From Thioalkalivibrio thiocyanoxidans ARh2 (GTDB lineage Bacteria > Pseudomonadota > Gammaproteobacteria > Ectothiorhodospirales > Ectothiorhodospiraceae), in NCBI RefSeq assembly GCF_000385215.1, contig NZ_ARQK01000031.1:1-43327 (forward strand): a stretch of DNA of 43,327 bases, read 5' to 3'. The position numbers and the translations under genes were made by a program. Positions 8,294 through 19,416 of the stretch are shown here, in pieces (position 1 is the first letter of the stretch; every line of letters starts with the position of its first letter). Below the pieces are notes generated by a model that made no database searches, was not told the DNA's origin, and saw nothing but the letters and a program-made list of their open reading frames with translations.

Positions 8294-10081
8294 ATGAGCC
8301 TTCTTCCTCGCCCGCATCCGTTTCCCCTGCTGCATGCGCACGCGGCTCGGCGGGCAAGCTGGATCGGGGTGCTCCTGGTGCTGCTGGCGTTTCCCCTGGC
8401 GGCCGACGAGGACAATGGCCCGGTACCGGGTCTGGTGCTCCAGGGCGGCACGGAGTTCCAGCGCGAAAACATCCGCAACAGCCTCAACCTGGCGCGCCAT
8501 CCCTGCGAGCTGCCCGGCTTTCGCGAGCGCCGCCTGCTGCGCGACTCTGAAGAACGCGCGCGCAACGCCCTGCGCGCCGTCGGCCACTACGACGCCGAAC
8601 TGGACCTGAGTCTGGAGCGCGACGATGCCTGCTGGGACCTGCACCTGAGCTTCGAGCCGGGTCCGCCCACCACGGTCGAGACCATCGATATCCAGGTCAC
8701 CGGCGAGGGGGTTGGCGATCTCGCCTTCGAGGCCGTGCTCAGCCAGACCGACATCCAGGAGGGCGATGTCCTGCGCCATGACCGCTATGACACCCTGCGC
8801 AATCGCATGACGCGGATTGCCGCGGATCGCGGCTATTTCGACGCGGACCTTCACACCCGCCGCCTGGAGGTCGACCGCGAGCACCGCACCGCGACCATCC
8901 GCCTGCACATGGACACGGGCGATCGCTACCGCATGGGGCGGGTTACACTGGACCAGGACATCCTGGCGCCGGAATTCGTCGAACGCATGATCCCGTTCGA
9001 GGAGGGCGATCCCTACAGCTCCTCGCAGATCATCGCGCTACAGCGGAACCTGAACGACTCGGGGTATTTTTCCGGCGTACGGGTGCGCCCCCTGCGCGAC
9101 CAGGCGGAGGACCGCCACGTGCCGATCGTGGCCGAGTTCGAGCCCCGCCGGCGGCACAGCTACGAGGCCGGCATCGGCTACTCCACCGATATCGGCCCGC
9201 GCCTGCGCTTTCGTTTCGAGAACCGCTATGCCAACAAGCGCGGTCACCGCTATCACGCGGAGCTGGAGGCCTCCCCGGTACGCTCCGGTGTGGGCTTCAA
9301 CTATGCGATCCCGCTGCGTGACCCGCTGCGCGAGCAGCTGAACCTGTTCACGACCTACCGCACCGAGGACACCGATTCCCAACAGTCGGACCGCTTCCAG
9401 ATCGGGGCAAACCGCGTGCTGCAGCGAACCGGGGGCTGGCAGACCACCGAGGGCCTGCGCTACGAATACGAGGACTACACCGTCGGCGACGAGACGGATC
9501 GCAGCCGCCTGCTGATCCCGTCCTATCGGGTCAGCCGGATGGAAGCGGACGACCCGATGACTCCGCGTCGCGGCTACCGCTTCGACGTCACCGTCCAGGG
9601 GGCCCAGGAAGAGCTCCTGTCCAGCACCTCGTTCGCGCAGGTACTGGCCAGCGGCAAGTTCGTGCGCGCGATGGGTCCCGGACGCGTGCTGGCCCGGGCG
9701 GATGCCGGGTTTACGGAGGTGGATTCGATCCACGAGCTGCCCAGCTCCCTGCGCTTCTTCGCCGGCGGGGACGCCAGCATCCGTGGCTATGGCTACCAGA
9801 AGGTCGGCCCGACCAACGAGGATGGTGACGTGATCGGCGGGCGCCACAAGGTGGTTGGCAGCCTGGAGTACGACATCCCGGTACGCGGCAACTGGAGCGC
9901 CGCCGCCTTTGTCGATGCAGGCAACGTCGTCAACGAATGGACCGAGTTCGATCCCGTCTACGGCGTGGGCGTGGGCGTGCGCTGGCGTTCTCCGGTGGGG
10001 CCGATCCGCGTCGATATCGCCCACGGCCCGGACTCGGACGACGACTTCCGCATCCACTTCTCCATGGGGCCGGACCTGTGA
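8294..10081 (+). CDS. tamA: Translocation and assembly module outer-membrane protein TamA
   Basis: Omp85-family protein that works with TamB in assembly of outer-membrane proteins and, by more recent work, lipid transport between membranes. The 595 residues comprise an N-terminal signal segment (hydrophobic stretch at about 22-37), three POTRA-like repeats to about residue 270, and a C-terminal 16-strand barrel. The conserved lid-lock motif appears as GGDASIRGYGY, and the last strand ends in FSMGPDL. The length agrees with E. coli TamA (577). tamB overlaps its stop codon by four bases. The start at 8294 has a TATTAT box only seven bases upstream. A leaderless message or a slightly later start cannot be excluded. 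Confidence 0.95.
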   Translation: MSLLPRPHPFPLLHAHAARRASWIGVLLVLLAFPLAADEDNGPVPGLVLQGGTEFQRENIRNSLNLARHPCELPGFRERRLLRDSEERARNALRAVGHYDAELDLSLERDDACWDLHLSFEPGPPTTVETIDIQVTGEGVGDLAFEAVLSQTDIQEGDVLRHDRYDTLRNRMTRIAADRGYFDADLHTRRLEVDREHRTATIRLHMDTGDRYRMGRVTLDQDILAPEFVERMIPFEEGDPYSSSQIIALQRNLNDSGYFSGVRVRPLRDQAEDRHVPIVAEFEPRRRHSYEAGIGYSTDIGPRLRFRFENRYANKRGHRYHAELEASPVRSGVGFNYAIPLRDPLREQLNLFTTYRTEDTDSQQSDRFQIGANRVLQRTGGWQTTEGLRYEYEDYTVGDETDRSRLLIPSYRVSRMEADDPMTPRRGYRFDVTVQGAQEELLSSTSFAQVLASGKFVRAMGPGRVLARADAGFTEVDSIHELPSSLRFFAGGDASIRGYGYQKVGPTNEDGDVIGGRHKVVGSLEYDIPVRGNWSAAAFVDAGNVVNEWTEFDPVYGVGVGVRWRSPVGPIRVDIAHGPDSDDDFRIHFSMGPDL

Positions 10082-13000
10082 GGCGTCTGGGCAAGGCACT
10101 GCTGTGGCTGATCGGCGGGGTCCTGCTGCTCCTGATCCTCGCGGCGGGATCCGTGATCGCGCTGTTGGCCTCCGAGAGCGGTACGCGCTGGCTGGCCGAA
10201 CAGGCCGAGCGGCACGCCCCGGTGGATCTGCGCATCGAACGAGTCCAGGGCACGCTGTTCACCGAGCTCGCAATCCACGGTCTCTACCTGTCCCTGCCGG
10301 ACGGCCCCCGCATCGAACTGGACGAAGGTCGCCTGGGCATCGACGCCCGCGCGGGACTGCGCGGCGAGCTGCGGATCCCGGTCGTTCATGCGACCGGGCT
10401 GCTGATCGACCTGCCACCCGAGGCGCTCGATGACGACGAGGAGCCCTTCGAACTGCCCGATGCGATCCGCCTCCCGCTGGCGGTGCAGCTGGAGGATGTC
10501 CTGCTGAGCGACCTGCGGGTGTACCGCGAAGGCACGCCCCTGGTCGCCATCACGCAGATCGCAGCCCGGGCGCGGGCCAGTGGTTCCCGAGTCGAACTCC
10601 AGCAGCTCGACTTGGACATGCCGGAGATCCGGGCGCAGTTGCAGGCGCGGGTCGAGACCGAAGATGACTACGCGGTGAACGCCGAGGGCACCTGGACCGC
10701 GCCCCTGCCGGACGCCGTGGCCGCAGGCCTCGATGCCAGCGAGGCCCAGGGGCGACTGGAGCTGGACGGACACCTGCGAGAACGCCTGCGGCTGCATCAT
10801 GTCCTGAGCGCTGGGGTGGATCTGACCCTGCAGGCCGAGGTGGTCAATGCGCTGGAGGACCCGCGCTTCGACGCCGAGATCACCTGGGGCCCGTTCGCCT
10901 ACCGGCTCGCCCCGGACCAGGCCGCGCATGTCGCCACGGGCCGGCTCCATGCCTCCGGCAAACCCGACTCCTGGTCGCTGGGCCTGGATGGCGGCGCCCG
11001 GCTGGACGACATGCCAGCAGTCGAACTCGTGCTGCAGGCCCATGGCGACCTGTCCATGGCCGAGATCGAGACACTGCGGCTGGATTCCGAGGCCGGACGG
11101 CTGGGGCTCGCCGGTCCCATCCGCTTCGACGAGGCCCTCGACTGGGATCTGCAACTGGCACTCGACGACCTCGACCCCGGCCCCCTGGGTCTGGAACTCG
11201 ACGCGGGCCTGGAACGGCTGCGGGCCACCCTGCGGGGCCGCCTCCCACTGGACACCGGACAGCCACCGCTCGCGGCACTGGAAGCGACCGTCGACATCGA
11301 CGAGCTGCGGGGACGCTTCGAGGACCATGTCCTGACCGGGCAGCTGGGCCTGACCCTAGCGGACGGCACGGCCCGCCTGCGCGACAGCGAACTCAAGGTC
11401 GACGAAGACGCCCTGACGGCCACCCTGAACGGCCAGGTCGCGGGGCTGGAGGGTGATCTTTCGGACCCGGGGCACGCGCTGGATCTCGCACTGGATCTGG
11501 CACTGGAGGCCCCGGATCTCGCCCGCCTGCATGAGGAGCTGGAGGGCCACCTGGAACAGCTACGGCTGGCCGCCAGCGGTCACTTCGCCCCCGCCTCGGG
11601 ACAGCTTCGGGCCCAGTTGAGACTGGACCCCCTGCGGGCCGAAAGCCATGGCATCGCCGTGACCGGCGACGGACGCATGGACCTGACCGAGACCGGAGCC
11701 CGGATCGATCGCCTGCGCCTGGCGATGGACGACGGCGGGAGTCTGGACCTGGCGGGGGACGTGGGCTGGGCCGAGGGTCTCGACTGGGACCTCGCGCTGC
11801 AGGCCGAGGCGCTGGACCCGGCCATCATCACACCCGAGGCGCCGGGGCATCTGGATCTCGCACTCACCACGCGCGGCCGGCAGGCCGAGGACGGCGTACT
11901 GCATCTGCAGGCCGAACTGGAACACCTGTCCGGTACCCTGCGCGAGCAGCCAGTCGAAGGGCGCGGCCGGGCCGAGCTGGAAGGCGACGCCCTGACCGTG
12001 GAACAACTGGAGCTGGCACTCGGCGCCAACACCCTGAGCGCTCAGGGCCACTGGACCGACGCGCTGGATTTCCGCCTGCGGGTGGATGCCCCGGAACTGC
12101 AGCAGCTATGGCCCGACCTCGCGGGACGCCTGAACCTGGATGCACACGTAACCGGATCGCCGGACGCGCCTCGGGTGGCCGCCGAGGGCGACGGTGCCGG
12201 ACTTCGGCTGGGGGACATCGCGCTGGGCCGGCTGGACCTGAGCGCCGAGGCCGGGCTGGCCGAGGATGCCCCCGCCCGGCTGGATCTGCGGCTCGAGGAT
12301 CTGGAGCCGGCCACAGGGGTTCACCTGGCCAGCCTGCGCCTGGGTGGCACGGGGACCATCGACGATCATCGCCTGGAGCTCGACGTGGACGGGCAGGAAC
12401 TGGGTACGCTGGCACTGGCGCTGGCCGGCGGCTTCGATCTCGAGACCACGCACTGGAGCGGCCAACTGACCCGACTGGACCTGACGCAGCCCCAGGCCGG
12501 CGACTGGTCACTGCCCGCCCCGGTCGCTCTGGAAGGGGGCCCGGAGTCCGCCCGCCTGGAGCGCCTGTGCCTGACCCGGGAAGGCGGGCGCGTGTGCGCG
12601 GACGGGCGCTGGGAGGCGGCGACTGGCGGCAACTTCAGTGCCTTGATGCAGGACCTCGAGCTTGGCTGGCTGGACCCCCTGCTGCCACCCGAGCTGGGCA
12701 TCGAGGGCCAGATCAATGCCGAGGCCAGCGGCCGTCTGGATGACCGGGGCCGCATCGAGGCCGATCTGGCCGTGCGCCCGACAGATGGGCGCCTGATGGT
12801 GCGCGACGAGGATGGCGAACTGCAGGATGTGCCCTATCGCGATGCCCATCTCGACGCGCGCGTACGCGACCGTGACGTGGATGTCGATTTTCGGCTCGGC
12901 TTTCTCGACGGCGGTATCGCACGGGCGGCGCTGGAACTGCGTCCGGATGGCGACGACATGCGGATCGACGGCGACTTCGAGGCGCGCCTGGATGACCTGT

Positions 13001-14226
13001 CCTGGATCGCGGCGGCAAGCCCCGACATCCAGCGCCTGCGCGGCGTGCTCGATACCCGGCTGACCTTCGGTGGGCACCTGGACGCCCCGCTGGTCGAGGG
13101 CGCCGTGCGCTTTAGTGACGGGGGTGTCCTGATCCCGGAGGCCGGGATCGACATCCTGATCCCCCAGATGACCGCCAACGTCGTCTCCGCGGAGGAGATG
13201 ACCCTGGACGGACGGCTCGAATCGGGCGATGGCGCGATCGATCTGACGGGTCGCGTAGACCTGGGCGGGGACGGCCCGCGCGCGGAGATGCAGATTCGTG
13301 GCGAAGACTTCCTCGCCGTGAACCGCGTCGATGCGGAAGCCACCATCACCCCCGACCTGGAACTGGTATTCATTCCCGAGGATGGCATCCGTGTGCGCGG
13401 CGAGGTGCTGCTGCCGTGGGCTCGACTCCGTCCGCCGGATCTCCCCCCGGGCGCGATCCGGGTATCCGGTGACGAGATCATCCTCGGCGAGGAACTGGAA
13501 GAGGCGCAGGCCCTGAAGACGGATATCCGCATCCGCATCCGTCTGGGCGATGACGTGCGCTTTGACGGTCACGGGCTCACCGCCCGCTTTGCCGGCGAGG
13601 TGGACGTGGAGGAGATCGCCGGGCACCCGACCCAGCTGTTTGGCGAGATCCGCATCCCCGAGGGCCGCTTCGATGCCTACGGCCAGGACCTGCGGGTGGA
13701 CCGGGGGGTGCTGCTGTTCCAGGGTCCCGCGGAAACACCGGAACTGGACCTGCGCGCCGTGCGTACGGTGCGCGAATACAACGTCACCGTCGGGCTCGAG
13801 ATCGGCGGCACCCCGGACAACCTGCGTTCCAGGGTGTTTTCGGACCCGGCAATGGACGAGACCGAGGCCATGGCGTTCCTGCTGACGGGGCGGCCCCTGT
13901 CAGGTGCAACGGAGTCGGACGGCAACCTGATCGCTTCCGCGGCGGCGGCCTACGGCCTGGAGCAGGGTGCACTGATCACCCAGCGGATCGGGACCGAACT
14001 GGGGCTGGACGAGGTGGCCATCGATACAGAGGGCGGCATTGAGGAGACCGCCCTGACCCTGGGGCTGTACCTGTCCCCGCGCCTGTTGCTGCGCTACTCG
14101 GTCGGCCTGTTCGACAACACCTCACGCGTACTGCTCAGCTATGAGCTCAGCCGACGTCTGACGCTGGAGACCTCCTCCGGAACCACCGAGCAGACCGTGG
14201 ACCTGATCTACCGGATCGAGCGCTGA
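10078..14226 (+). CDS. tamB: Translocation and assembly module inner-membrane protein TamB
   Basis: Very long AsmA-like/TamB protein of 1382 residues (E. coli 1259). It is anchored by one N-terminal membrane helix (LLWLIGGVLLLLILAAGSVI) and spans the periplasm as a beta-taco. Most of the chain is a monotonous series of acidic, leucine-rich beta segments of the type L-x-L-x-G/D. The last roughly 350 residues are the conserved TamB/DUF490 domain, with the signature region ending TVDLIYRIER. The GTG at 10078 overlaps the tamA TGA (GTGA), which is the start that places the membrane anchor at the very N terminus. A longer in-frame reading exists but lies inside tamA. Together with tamA it forms a two-gene unit. 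Confidence 0.95.
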   Translation: MRRLGKALLWLIGGVLLLLILAAGSVIALLASESGTRWLAEQAERHAPVDLRIERVQGTLFTELAIHGLYLSLPDGPRIELDEGRLGIDARAGLRGELRIPVVHATGLLIDLPPEALDDDEEPFELPDAIRLPLAVQLEDVLLSDLRVYREGTPLVAITQIAARARASGSRVELQQLDLDMPEIRAQLQARVETEDDYAVNAEGTWTAPLPDAVAAGLDASEAQGRLELDGHLRERLRLHHVLSAGVDLTLQAEVVNALEDPRFDAEITWGPFAYRLAPDQAAHVATGRLHASGKPDSWSLGLDGGARLDDMPAVELVLQAHGDLSMAEIETLRLDSEAGRLGLAGPIRFDEALDWDLQLALDDLDPGPLGLELDAGLERLRATLRGRLPLDTGQPPLAALEATVDIDELRGRFEDHVLTGQLGLTLADGTARLRDSELKVDEDALTATLNGQVAGLEGDLSDPGHALDLALDLALEAPDLARLHEELEGHLEQLRLAASGHFAPASGQLRAQLRLDPLRAESHGIAVTGDGRMDLTETGARIDRLRLAMDDGGSLDLAGDVGWAEGLDWDLALQAEALDPAIITPEAPGHLDLALTTRGRQAEDGVLHLQAELEHLSGTLREQPVEGRGRAELEGDALTVEQLELALGANTLSAQGHWTDALDFRLRVDAPELQQLWPDLAGRLNLDAHVTGSPDAPRVAAEGDGAGLRLGDIALGRLDLSAEAGLAEDAPARLDLRLEDLEPATGVHLASLRLGGTGTIDDHRLELDVDGQELGTLALALAGGFDLETTHWSGQLTRLDLTQPQAGDWSLPAPVALEGGPESARLERLCLTREGGRVCADGRWEAATGGNFSALMQDLELGWLDPLLPPELGIEGQINAEASGRLDDRGRIEADLAVRPTDGRLMVRDEDGELQDVPYRDAHLDARVRDRDVDVDFRLGFLDGGIARAALELRPDGDDMRIDGDFEARLDDLSWIAAASPDIQRLRGVLDTRLTFGGHLDAPLVEGAVRFSDGGVLIPEAGIDILIPQMTANVVSAEEMTLDGRLESGDGAIDLTGRVDLGGDGPRAEMQIRGEDFLAVNRVDAEATITPDLELVFIPEDGIRVRGEVLLPWARLRPPDLPPGAIRVSGDEIILGEELEEAQALKTDIRIRIRLGDDVRFDGHGLTARFAGEVDVEEIAGHPTQLFGEIRIPEGRFDAYGQDLRVDRGVLLFQGPAETPELDLRAVRTVREYNVTVGLEIGGTPDNLRSRVFSDPAMDETEAMAFLLTGRPLSGATESDGNLIASAAAAYGLEQGALITQRIGTELGLDEVAIDTEGGIEETALTLGLYLSPRLLLRYSVGLFDNTSRVLLSYELSRRLTLETSSGTTEQTVDLIYRIER

Positions 14227-14295
14227 GCCCGGGCCAAACTCCGGCGCACACAGGAGCGTTGGGGCTGCGCGGGTCCCGGCCTGGTGCGCATCTGC

Positions 14296-14796
14296 CTAGC
14301 TCGATTCCCCGTTGTCACGCAGAGCCCGCTGGATGCGCTGGCGAATCTGACTGCGATAGAGCTGCTCGTTGGGGATGCCGACCAGCGGCTCGCCCACCGG
14401 CTTCCCTTCGGCGTCAAAGGCCACGATCGTCGGTACGACACGGGCCCCGTAGGCACGCCCCAGCTCGTGACCACGGCGCACCTCGCCATCGAAGTCCCGC
14501 ACCTCTTCGCGGTCGAGCATGACCTTGCGGATATGGATGCCTTCGAAGTTCGCGTCTTCGCTCATCGGACCCAGGTGCTGGTTCTCCGCCCGATCGCAGT
14601 AGGGGCAGCTGTCGGAAGCGAACATGATCAGAGTCGGCTTGCCCTCTCCGTCCTGCACCAGAGACTGCAGGTCAGTGGCCCGTTCGATACCGTGCGCGGA
14701 GGCGGTACCGGACAGCCACAGCCCGCCGAGCATCAGAACCACTGCCAGGCCGGCCAGACGCATCCCCTTGCGCAGCTTGAGCGTATGCATCTTCAT
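14296..14796 (-). CDS. Exported thioredoxin-fold protein (CPYC)
   Basis: A 166-residue protein with an N-terminal signal segment (hydrophobic about 12-30, ending TASAHG) and a thioredoxin fold. The redox motif CPYC has C64 and C67 (ASDSCPYC), and the cis-proline loop is VVPTIVAF. It resembles the SoxW/thioredoxin-2-like periplasmic proteins found in sulfur oxidisers, which act as thiol reductants or disulfide handlers. The CPYC dipeptide is more glutaredoxin-like than the CGPC of cytoplasmic thioredoxin. It is convergent with tamB and stands alone. The ompA terminator lies about 108 bases upstream of its start. The physiological partner cannot be read from the sequence. Confidence 0.75.
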   Translation of the reverse strand: MKMHTLKLRKGMRLAGLAVVLMLGGLWLSGTASAHGIERATDLQSLVQDGEGKPTLIMFASDSCPYCDRAENQHLGPMSEDANFEGIHIRKVMLDREEVRDFDGEVRRGHELGRAYGARVVPTIVAFDAEGKPVGEPLVGIPNEQLYRSQIRQRIQRALRDNGESS

Positions 14797-14904
14797 GATC
14801 GTTACGGTCCTCTTGATTTTGGACTTAGGCTAGGACGGAAGGCTTAACCGAAGCTTAACGACCCCGAACCATGGTCACCTGGCCGAAGCTCCGGTGCCCT
14901 TCAT

Positions 14905-14932
14905 AAAAAAGGCCCCGCCGAGGCGGGGCCTT
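14905..14932 (-). terminator. Rho-independent terminator of the ompA-like gene
   Basis: GGCCCCGCC and GGCGGGGCC (14911-14919 and 14922-14930) pair perfectly and are followed, on the minus strand, by a run of six T (A6 at 14905-14910). It lies 50-80 bases after the ompA-like stop codon. Confidence 0.93.
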
Positions 14933-14983
14933 GGTCCCGGTCATCGGGCACGCCGATGGCCGGTTTCCGACAGGCGGAGGACC

Positions 14984-15631
14984 TTAGTCGACGCGCTGGC
15001 GCACGTCGGAGGTCACTTCCACGCGGCGGTTGGCCTCGCGGCCTTCGCGAGTGGCGTTGTCGGCGGTCGGACGTTCCTCACCGTGGCCCACGGTGCGGAT
15101 GTCGTCTTCACGCACGCCCTCGCTGGCCAGGAAGTCGGCCACGGACTGGGCACGACGCTCAGACAGGCCCTGGTTGTACTCGGCCGGACCGATGGTGCAG
15201 GTATGACCTTCGACCAGCACCGAGCTGTACTCGGCGTCATCGGCGGTCAGGCTGCGGGCCAGCTCACGCAGGGCGTCGCGGCCTTCCGGACGCAGTTCGG
15301 CGCTGTCGAAGTCGAACAGGGCCTGGGCGCTCAGCGTGGTGGTTTCGAACTCCGGCTCGGGCTCGGGCTCGGGCTCGGGAGCCGGATCCGGCTCGGGGGC
15401 CTCGACGGTCTCTTCGATGTAACCGGCGCACTGCGAATGCTTCACGTTTTCCGGGGCCCAGGAGCGGGTGCGGACGCACTCGCCGGAGCGATCCATCACG
15501 ACGTTGCCGCTACGGTCGGTGACATTGGCCGCCGGCGGTTCCTGAGCCATGGCCTGACTCGCGGTACCGATCAGCAGCGTGGCCACGGACGCGGCCAGAA
15601 GATTCTTAACCAGCTTGTGATTCATGTTCAT
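14984..15631 (-). CDS. OmpA-family peptidoglycan-binding protein
   Basis: A 215-residue exported protein. The signal peptide ends at about ASQAMAQ. A short Cys-containing region follows (DRSGECVRTRSW, and a second Cys in HSQC), then a Pro/Glu hinge ([10 protein letters not shown]). The C-terminal OmpA-like domain binds peptidoglycan, with the strand LFDFDSAELRPEG and the ligand-binding helix region NQGLSERRAQSVADFL. There is no N-terminal eight-stranded barrel, so it is not classical OmpA. The architecture matches the short OmpA proteins of purple sulfur bacteria. The start ATG at 15631 has the ribosome site AAGGAGG about eight bases upstream, one of the strongest in the window, so high expression is likely. 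It has its own terminator and a long leader. Confidence 0.85.
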   Translation of the reverse strand: MNMNHKLVKNLLAASVATLLIGTASQAMAQEPPAANVTDRSGNVVMDRSGECVRTRSWAPENVKHSQCAGYIEETVEAPEPDPAPEPEPEPEPEFETTTLSAQALFDFDSAELRPEGRDALRELARSLTADDAEYSSVLVEGHTCTIGPAEYNQGLSERRAQSVADFLASEGVREDDIRTVGHGEERPTADNATREGREANRRVEVTSDVRQRVD

Positions 15632-15978
15632 AGCCTCCTTGTAAAAACAAACGACGACTGATCAGAGACAAGCGCGTTGCCGAACGGTTGACTCCCGACC
15701 GGAATCTGGAGCAGCGAGCGCCAAGCCCTCTACAGCAGCTTGATAGTGGCACATGCTTTCCGGTTTTGCACGCATTCCAGCCAAGAATTGTATCGGCATC
15801 ACAACGTTGTCACATTAAGGAAACACCCGTCTGTGATCAGGCGACTCCCTTCTTTTGTCTGCGCAGGACCACTGCCAGCCGACAAGCACGCCATCCTCAC
15901 GAAAAACCTTGTTCCCTTAAGGACACACAGATTGCTTGTGGGTTCCGGTCTACAAGAACAGCCTGGCTCAATCCAGAC
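15632..15978. other. Long intergenic region upstream of ompA-like gene
   Basis: About 350 bases without a credible gene. It is less GC-rich than its neighbours, and the short reading frames here lack ribosome sites and family resemblance. It should hold the ompA-like promoter and a long 5' leader. The palindrome ACAACGTTGT (15801-15810), flanked by TC and CA, is the clearest symmetrical element and could be an operator. Reading on the minus strand, GTGACA and TACAAT at 15-base spacing overlap it, a possible but weak sigma-70 pair. Nothing else is recognisable. Confidence 0.5.
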
Positions 15979-16004
15979 AAAAAGACCCCGCCGAAGCGGG
16001 GTCT
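15979..16004 (-). terminator. Rho-independent terminator of groESL
   Basis: AGACCCCGC (15983-15991) pairs with GCGGGGTCT (15996-16004) around a four-base loop, with T5 on the minus strand (15979-15983). It lies about 36 bases beyond the groEL stop. Confidence 0.93.
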
Positions 16005-16039
16005 CGCCTGTGTCGGGCAAAATACAAAGGCCGAGCGGC

Positions 16040-18041
<2,002 letters not shown>

Positions 18042-18101
18042 GGTGCGAACTCCTTATATCGATGTTCTTAACAGGTTGGAGGATGTCGGGTAGGAGCCCT
18101 G

Positions 18102-18128
18102 TTAGCACCCACCCCGAACGAGTGCTAA
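18102..18128 (-). promoter_or_regulatory. CIRCE operator (HrcA site) of groESL
   Basis: TTAGCACCC-N9-GAGTGCTAA differs from the consensus CIRCE (TTAGCACTC-N9-GAGTGCTAA) at one base, with exact nine-base spacing. It starts at the end of the -10 box and covers the likely transcription start, the position where the HrcA repressor blocks heat-shock genes. Confidence 0.93.
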
Positions 18129-18155
18129 TAATAGGGACACACCAAGCCGAGTCAA
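18128..18155 (-). promoter_or_regulatory. groES promoter
   Basis: On the minus strand TTGACT (18150-18155), 16 bases, then TATTAT (18128-18133) form a good sigma-70 promoter. The same stretch read as CTTGACT-N13-CCCTATTA also resembles a heat-shock sigma-32 promoter, so dual recognition is possible. The CIRCE operator follows directly. Confidence 0.75.
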
Positions 18156-18177
18156 GGGCTGCGAGGAGGGAGAAATC

Positions 18178-18663
18178 TCAGCGGCGGTCGTCGTGGTCCA
18201 GGCGCTCGTCGGGGGCAGAGTCGTCACTGCCGTCGTGGCGACGAAACTCCCCCTCGATCGGGTCACCCGGCCCAGCCGCGCCGGAGCCCCTCGTCCGCGC
18301 CCGGATCATGCCCCGGCGCAGGATGCCCTCGGCCGCCCAGCGACGCAGGGGCGGCACCAGCAGCACAAAGCCGGCCGCATCGGTGAAAAACCCGGGCAGC
18401 AGCAACAGGACCGCCGCCGACATCAGCAGCCAGCCCTCGACCAGCCCACGCGCGGGCATCTCGCCGCGGGCCAGGCTCTGCTGTAGGCGCCGCCAGTGAT
18501 AGAACCCCTGCAGACGAAACAACAGAAGTCCCGCAGCGGCCGTCGCGACCACCAGCGCCACCGTGGCCAGCGCCCCGACGGCGTCACCCACCCAGGCGAA
18601 ACCGAAGATCTCGAGCAATACCAGCCCGAGAAAAACGAACAACGGGAGGAAGGGGCTGCGCAT
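18178..18663 (-). CDS. fxsA: FxsA family membrane protein
   Basis: Small inner-membrane protein. In E. coli, overproduced FxsA relieves F-plasmid exclusion of phage T7; its normal role is unknown. The 161 residues match the family (E. coli 158). The N-terminal half has hydrophobic segments (LFVFLGLVLLEIFGFAWVG and LATVALVVATAAAGLLLF), a third lies around WLLMSAAVLLLLPGFFTDAA, and a charged cytoplasmic tail follows. The conserved LPGF-TD motif is present. I chose the ATG at 18663 (MRSPFLPLFVF) rather than the far upstream start at 18876, because the extension is low-complexity and lacks family resemblance. It precedes groESL, as in enterobacteria. Confidence 0.9.
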   Translation of the reverse strand: MRSPFLPLFVFLGLVLLEIFGFAWVGDAVGALATVALVVATAAAGLLLFRLQGFYHWRRLQQSLARGEMPARGLVEGWLLMSAAVLLLLPGFFTDAAGFVLLVPPLRRWAAEGILRRGMIRARTRGSGAAGPGDPIEGEFRRHDGSDDSAPDERLDHDDRR

Positions 18664-18853
18664 GAATAACGGGTTCCAGAACAGGACGAAAAAGCCATTG
18701 GAACACGCCCCCACCCCCCTGTCGAACCGCCCTCCCAGCGGTATGCCGCCACGCTCGGACTCGCTCTCGTTTTCCTTGCATTCAGGAGGGAATTGAGGGA
18801 GGCTTCTGCCCGTCTTGTTTGTGAACGACTTCAGAATTCCGGAGCCCAGCCGC

Positions 18854-19408
18854 ATGACACCACGCCGTATCGTCACCCTGCTTCCCGCCCTGCTGGCTGC
18901 CCTGCTCCTGGTGCTCCCGGGGCTGGGCAGTGCCGTCGTGGAAGACCCGCGCGACCCTGACCATCACTTCTTCGATCCGACCTTTGGCGACTTCCAGGAA
19001 GAGCTGGATGAGGCCCGCGACGCCGGCAAGAAGGGCATCCTGCTGTTCTTCGAGATGGATGACTGCCCGTTCTGCCACCGCATGAAGAACCAGGTGCTGA
19101 ACCAGCCGGAGGTGCAGGAATATTTCAAGGACCGGTTCAGCATCTTTGCCGTGGACGTCGAGGGCGCAATCGAGGTGGTGACGTTCGAGGGCGAGACCAA
19201 GACGATGCGGGACTTCGCGACCCGCGATTTCCGCGTGCGTGCCACACCGGTGTTCCAGTTCTTCAACCTGGACGGCGAGCCCATTGCCCGATTCACCGGG
19301 GCCACCCGGGATGTCGACGAGTTCCTGCTACTGGGCGAGTTCGTCGCCGAGGGGCATTACGAAGACGGAAACTTCACCCGCTTCCGCCGCGAACACGCCG
19401 GACGATAG
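18854..19408 (+). CDS. Exported thioredoxin-fold protein (CPFC)
   Basis: A 184-residue protein with a signal peptide (hydrophobic about 5-26, ending GLGSA) and a thioredoxin_2/SoxW-type domain. The redox pair C71/C74 is in DDCPFC, and the cis-proline is in RATPVFQFF. The sequence around KNQVLNQPEVQEYFKDRF is typical of periplasmic thioredoxins that receive electrons from DsbD-like proteins. A DsbD homologue lies 2.6 kb downstream in the same run, so a redox partnership is plausible. I chose the ATG at 18854 because it gives a clean signal peptide and follows GGAG. It is divergent from fxsA and heads the six-gene cluster. Confidence 0.8.
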   Translation: MTPRRIVTLLPALLAALLLVLPGLGSAVVEDPRDPDHHFFDPTFGDFQEELDEARDAGKKGILLFFEMDDCPFCHRMKNQVLNQPEVQEYFKDRFSIFAVDVEGAIEVVTFEGETKTMRDFATRDFRVRATPVFQFFNLDGEPIARFTGATRDVDEFLLLGEFVAEGHYEDGNFTRFRREHAGR

Positions 19409-19416
19409 GTAGCCCA

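Noticed and set aside
15799-16020. Small frame in the groEL-ompA gap
   Set aside because: It overlaps the groEL terminator, lacks a ribosome site and shows no recognisable domain.
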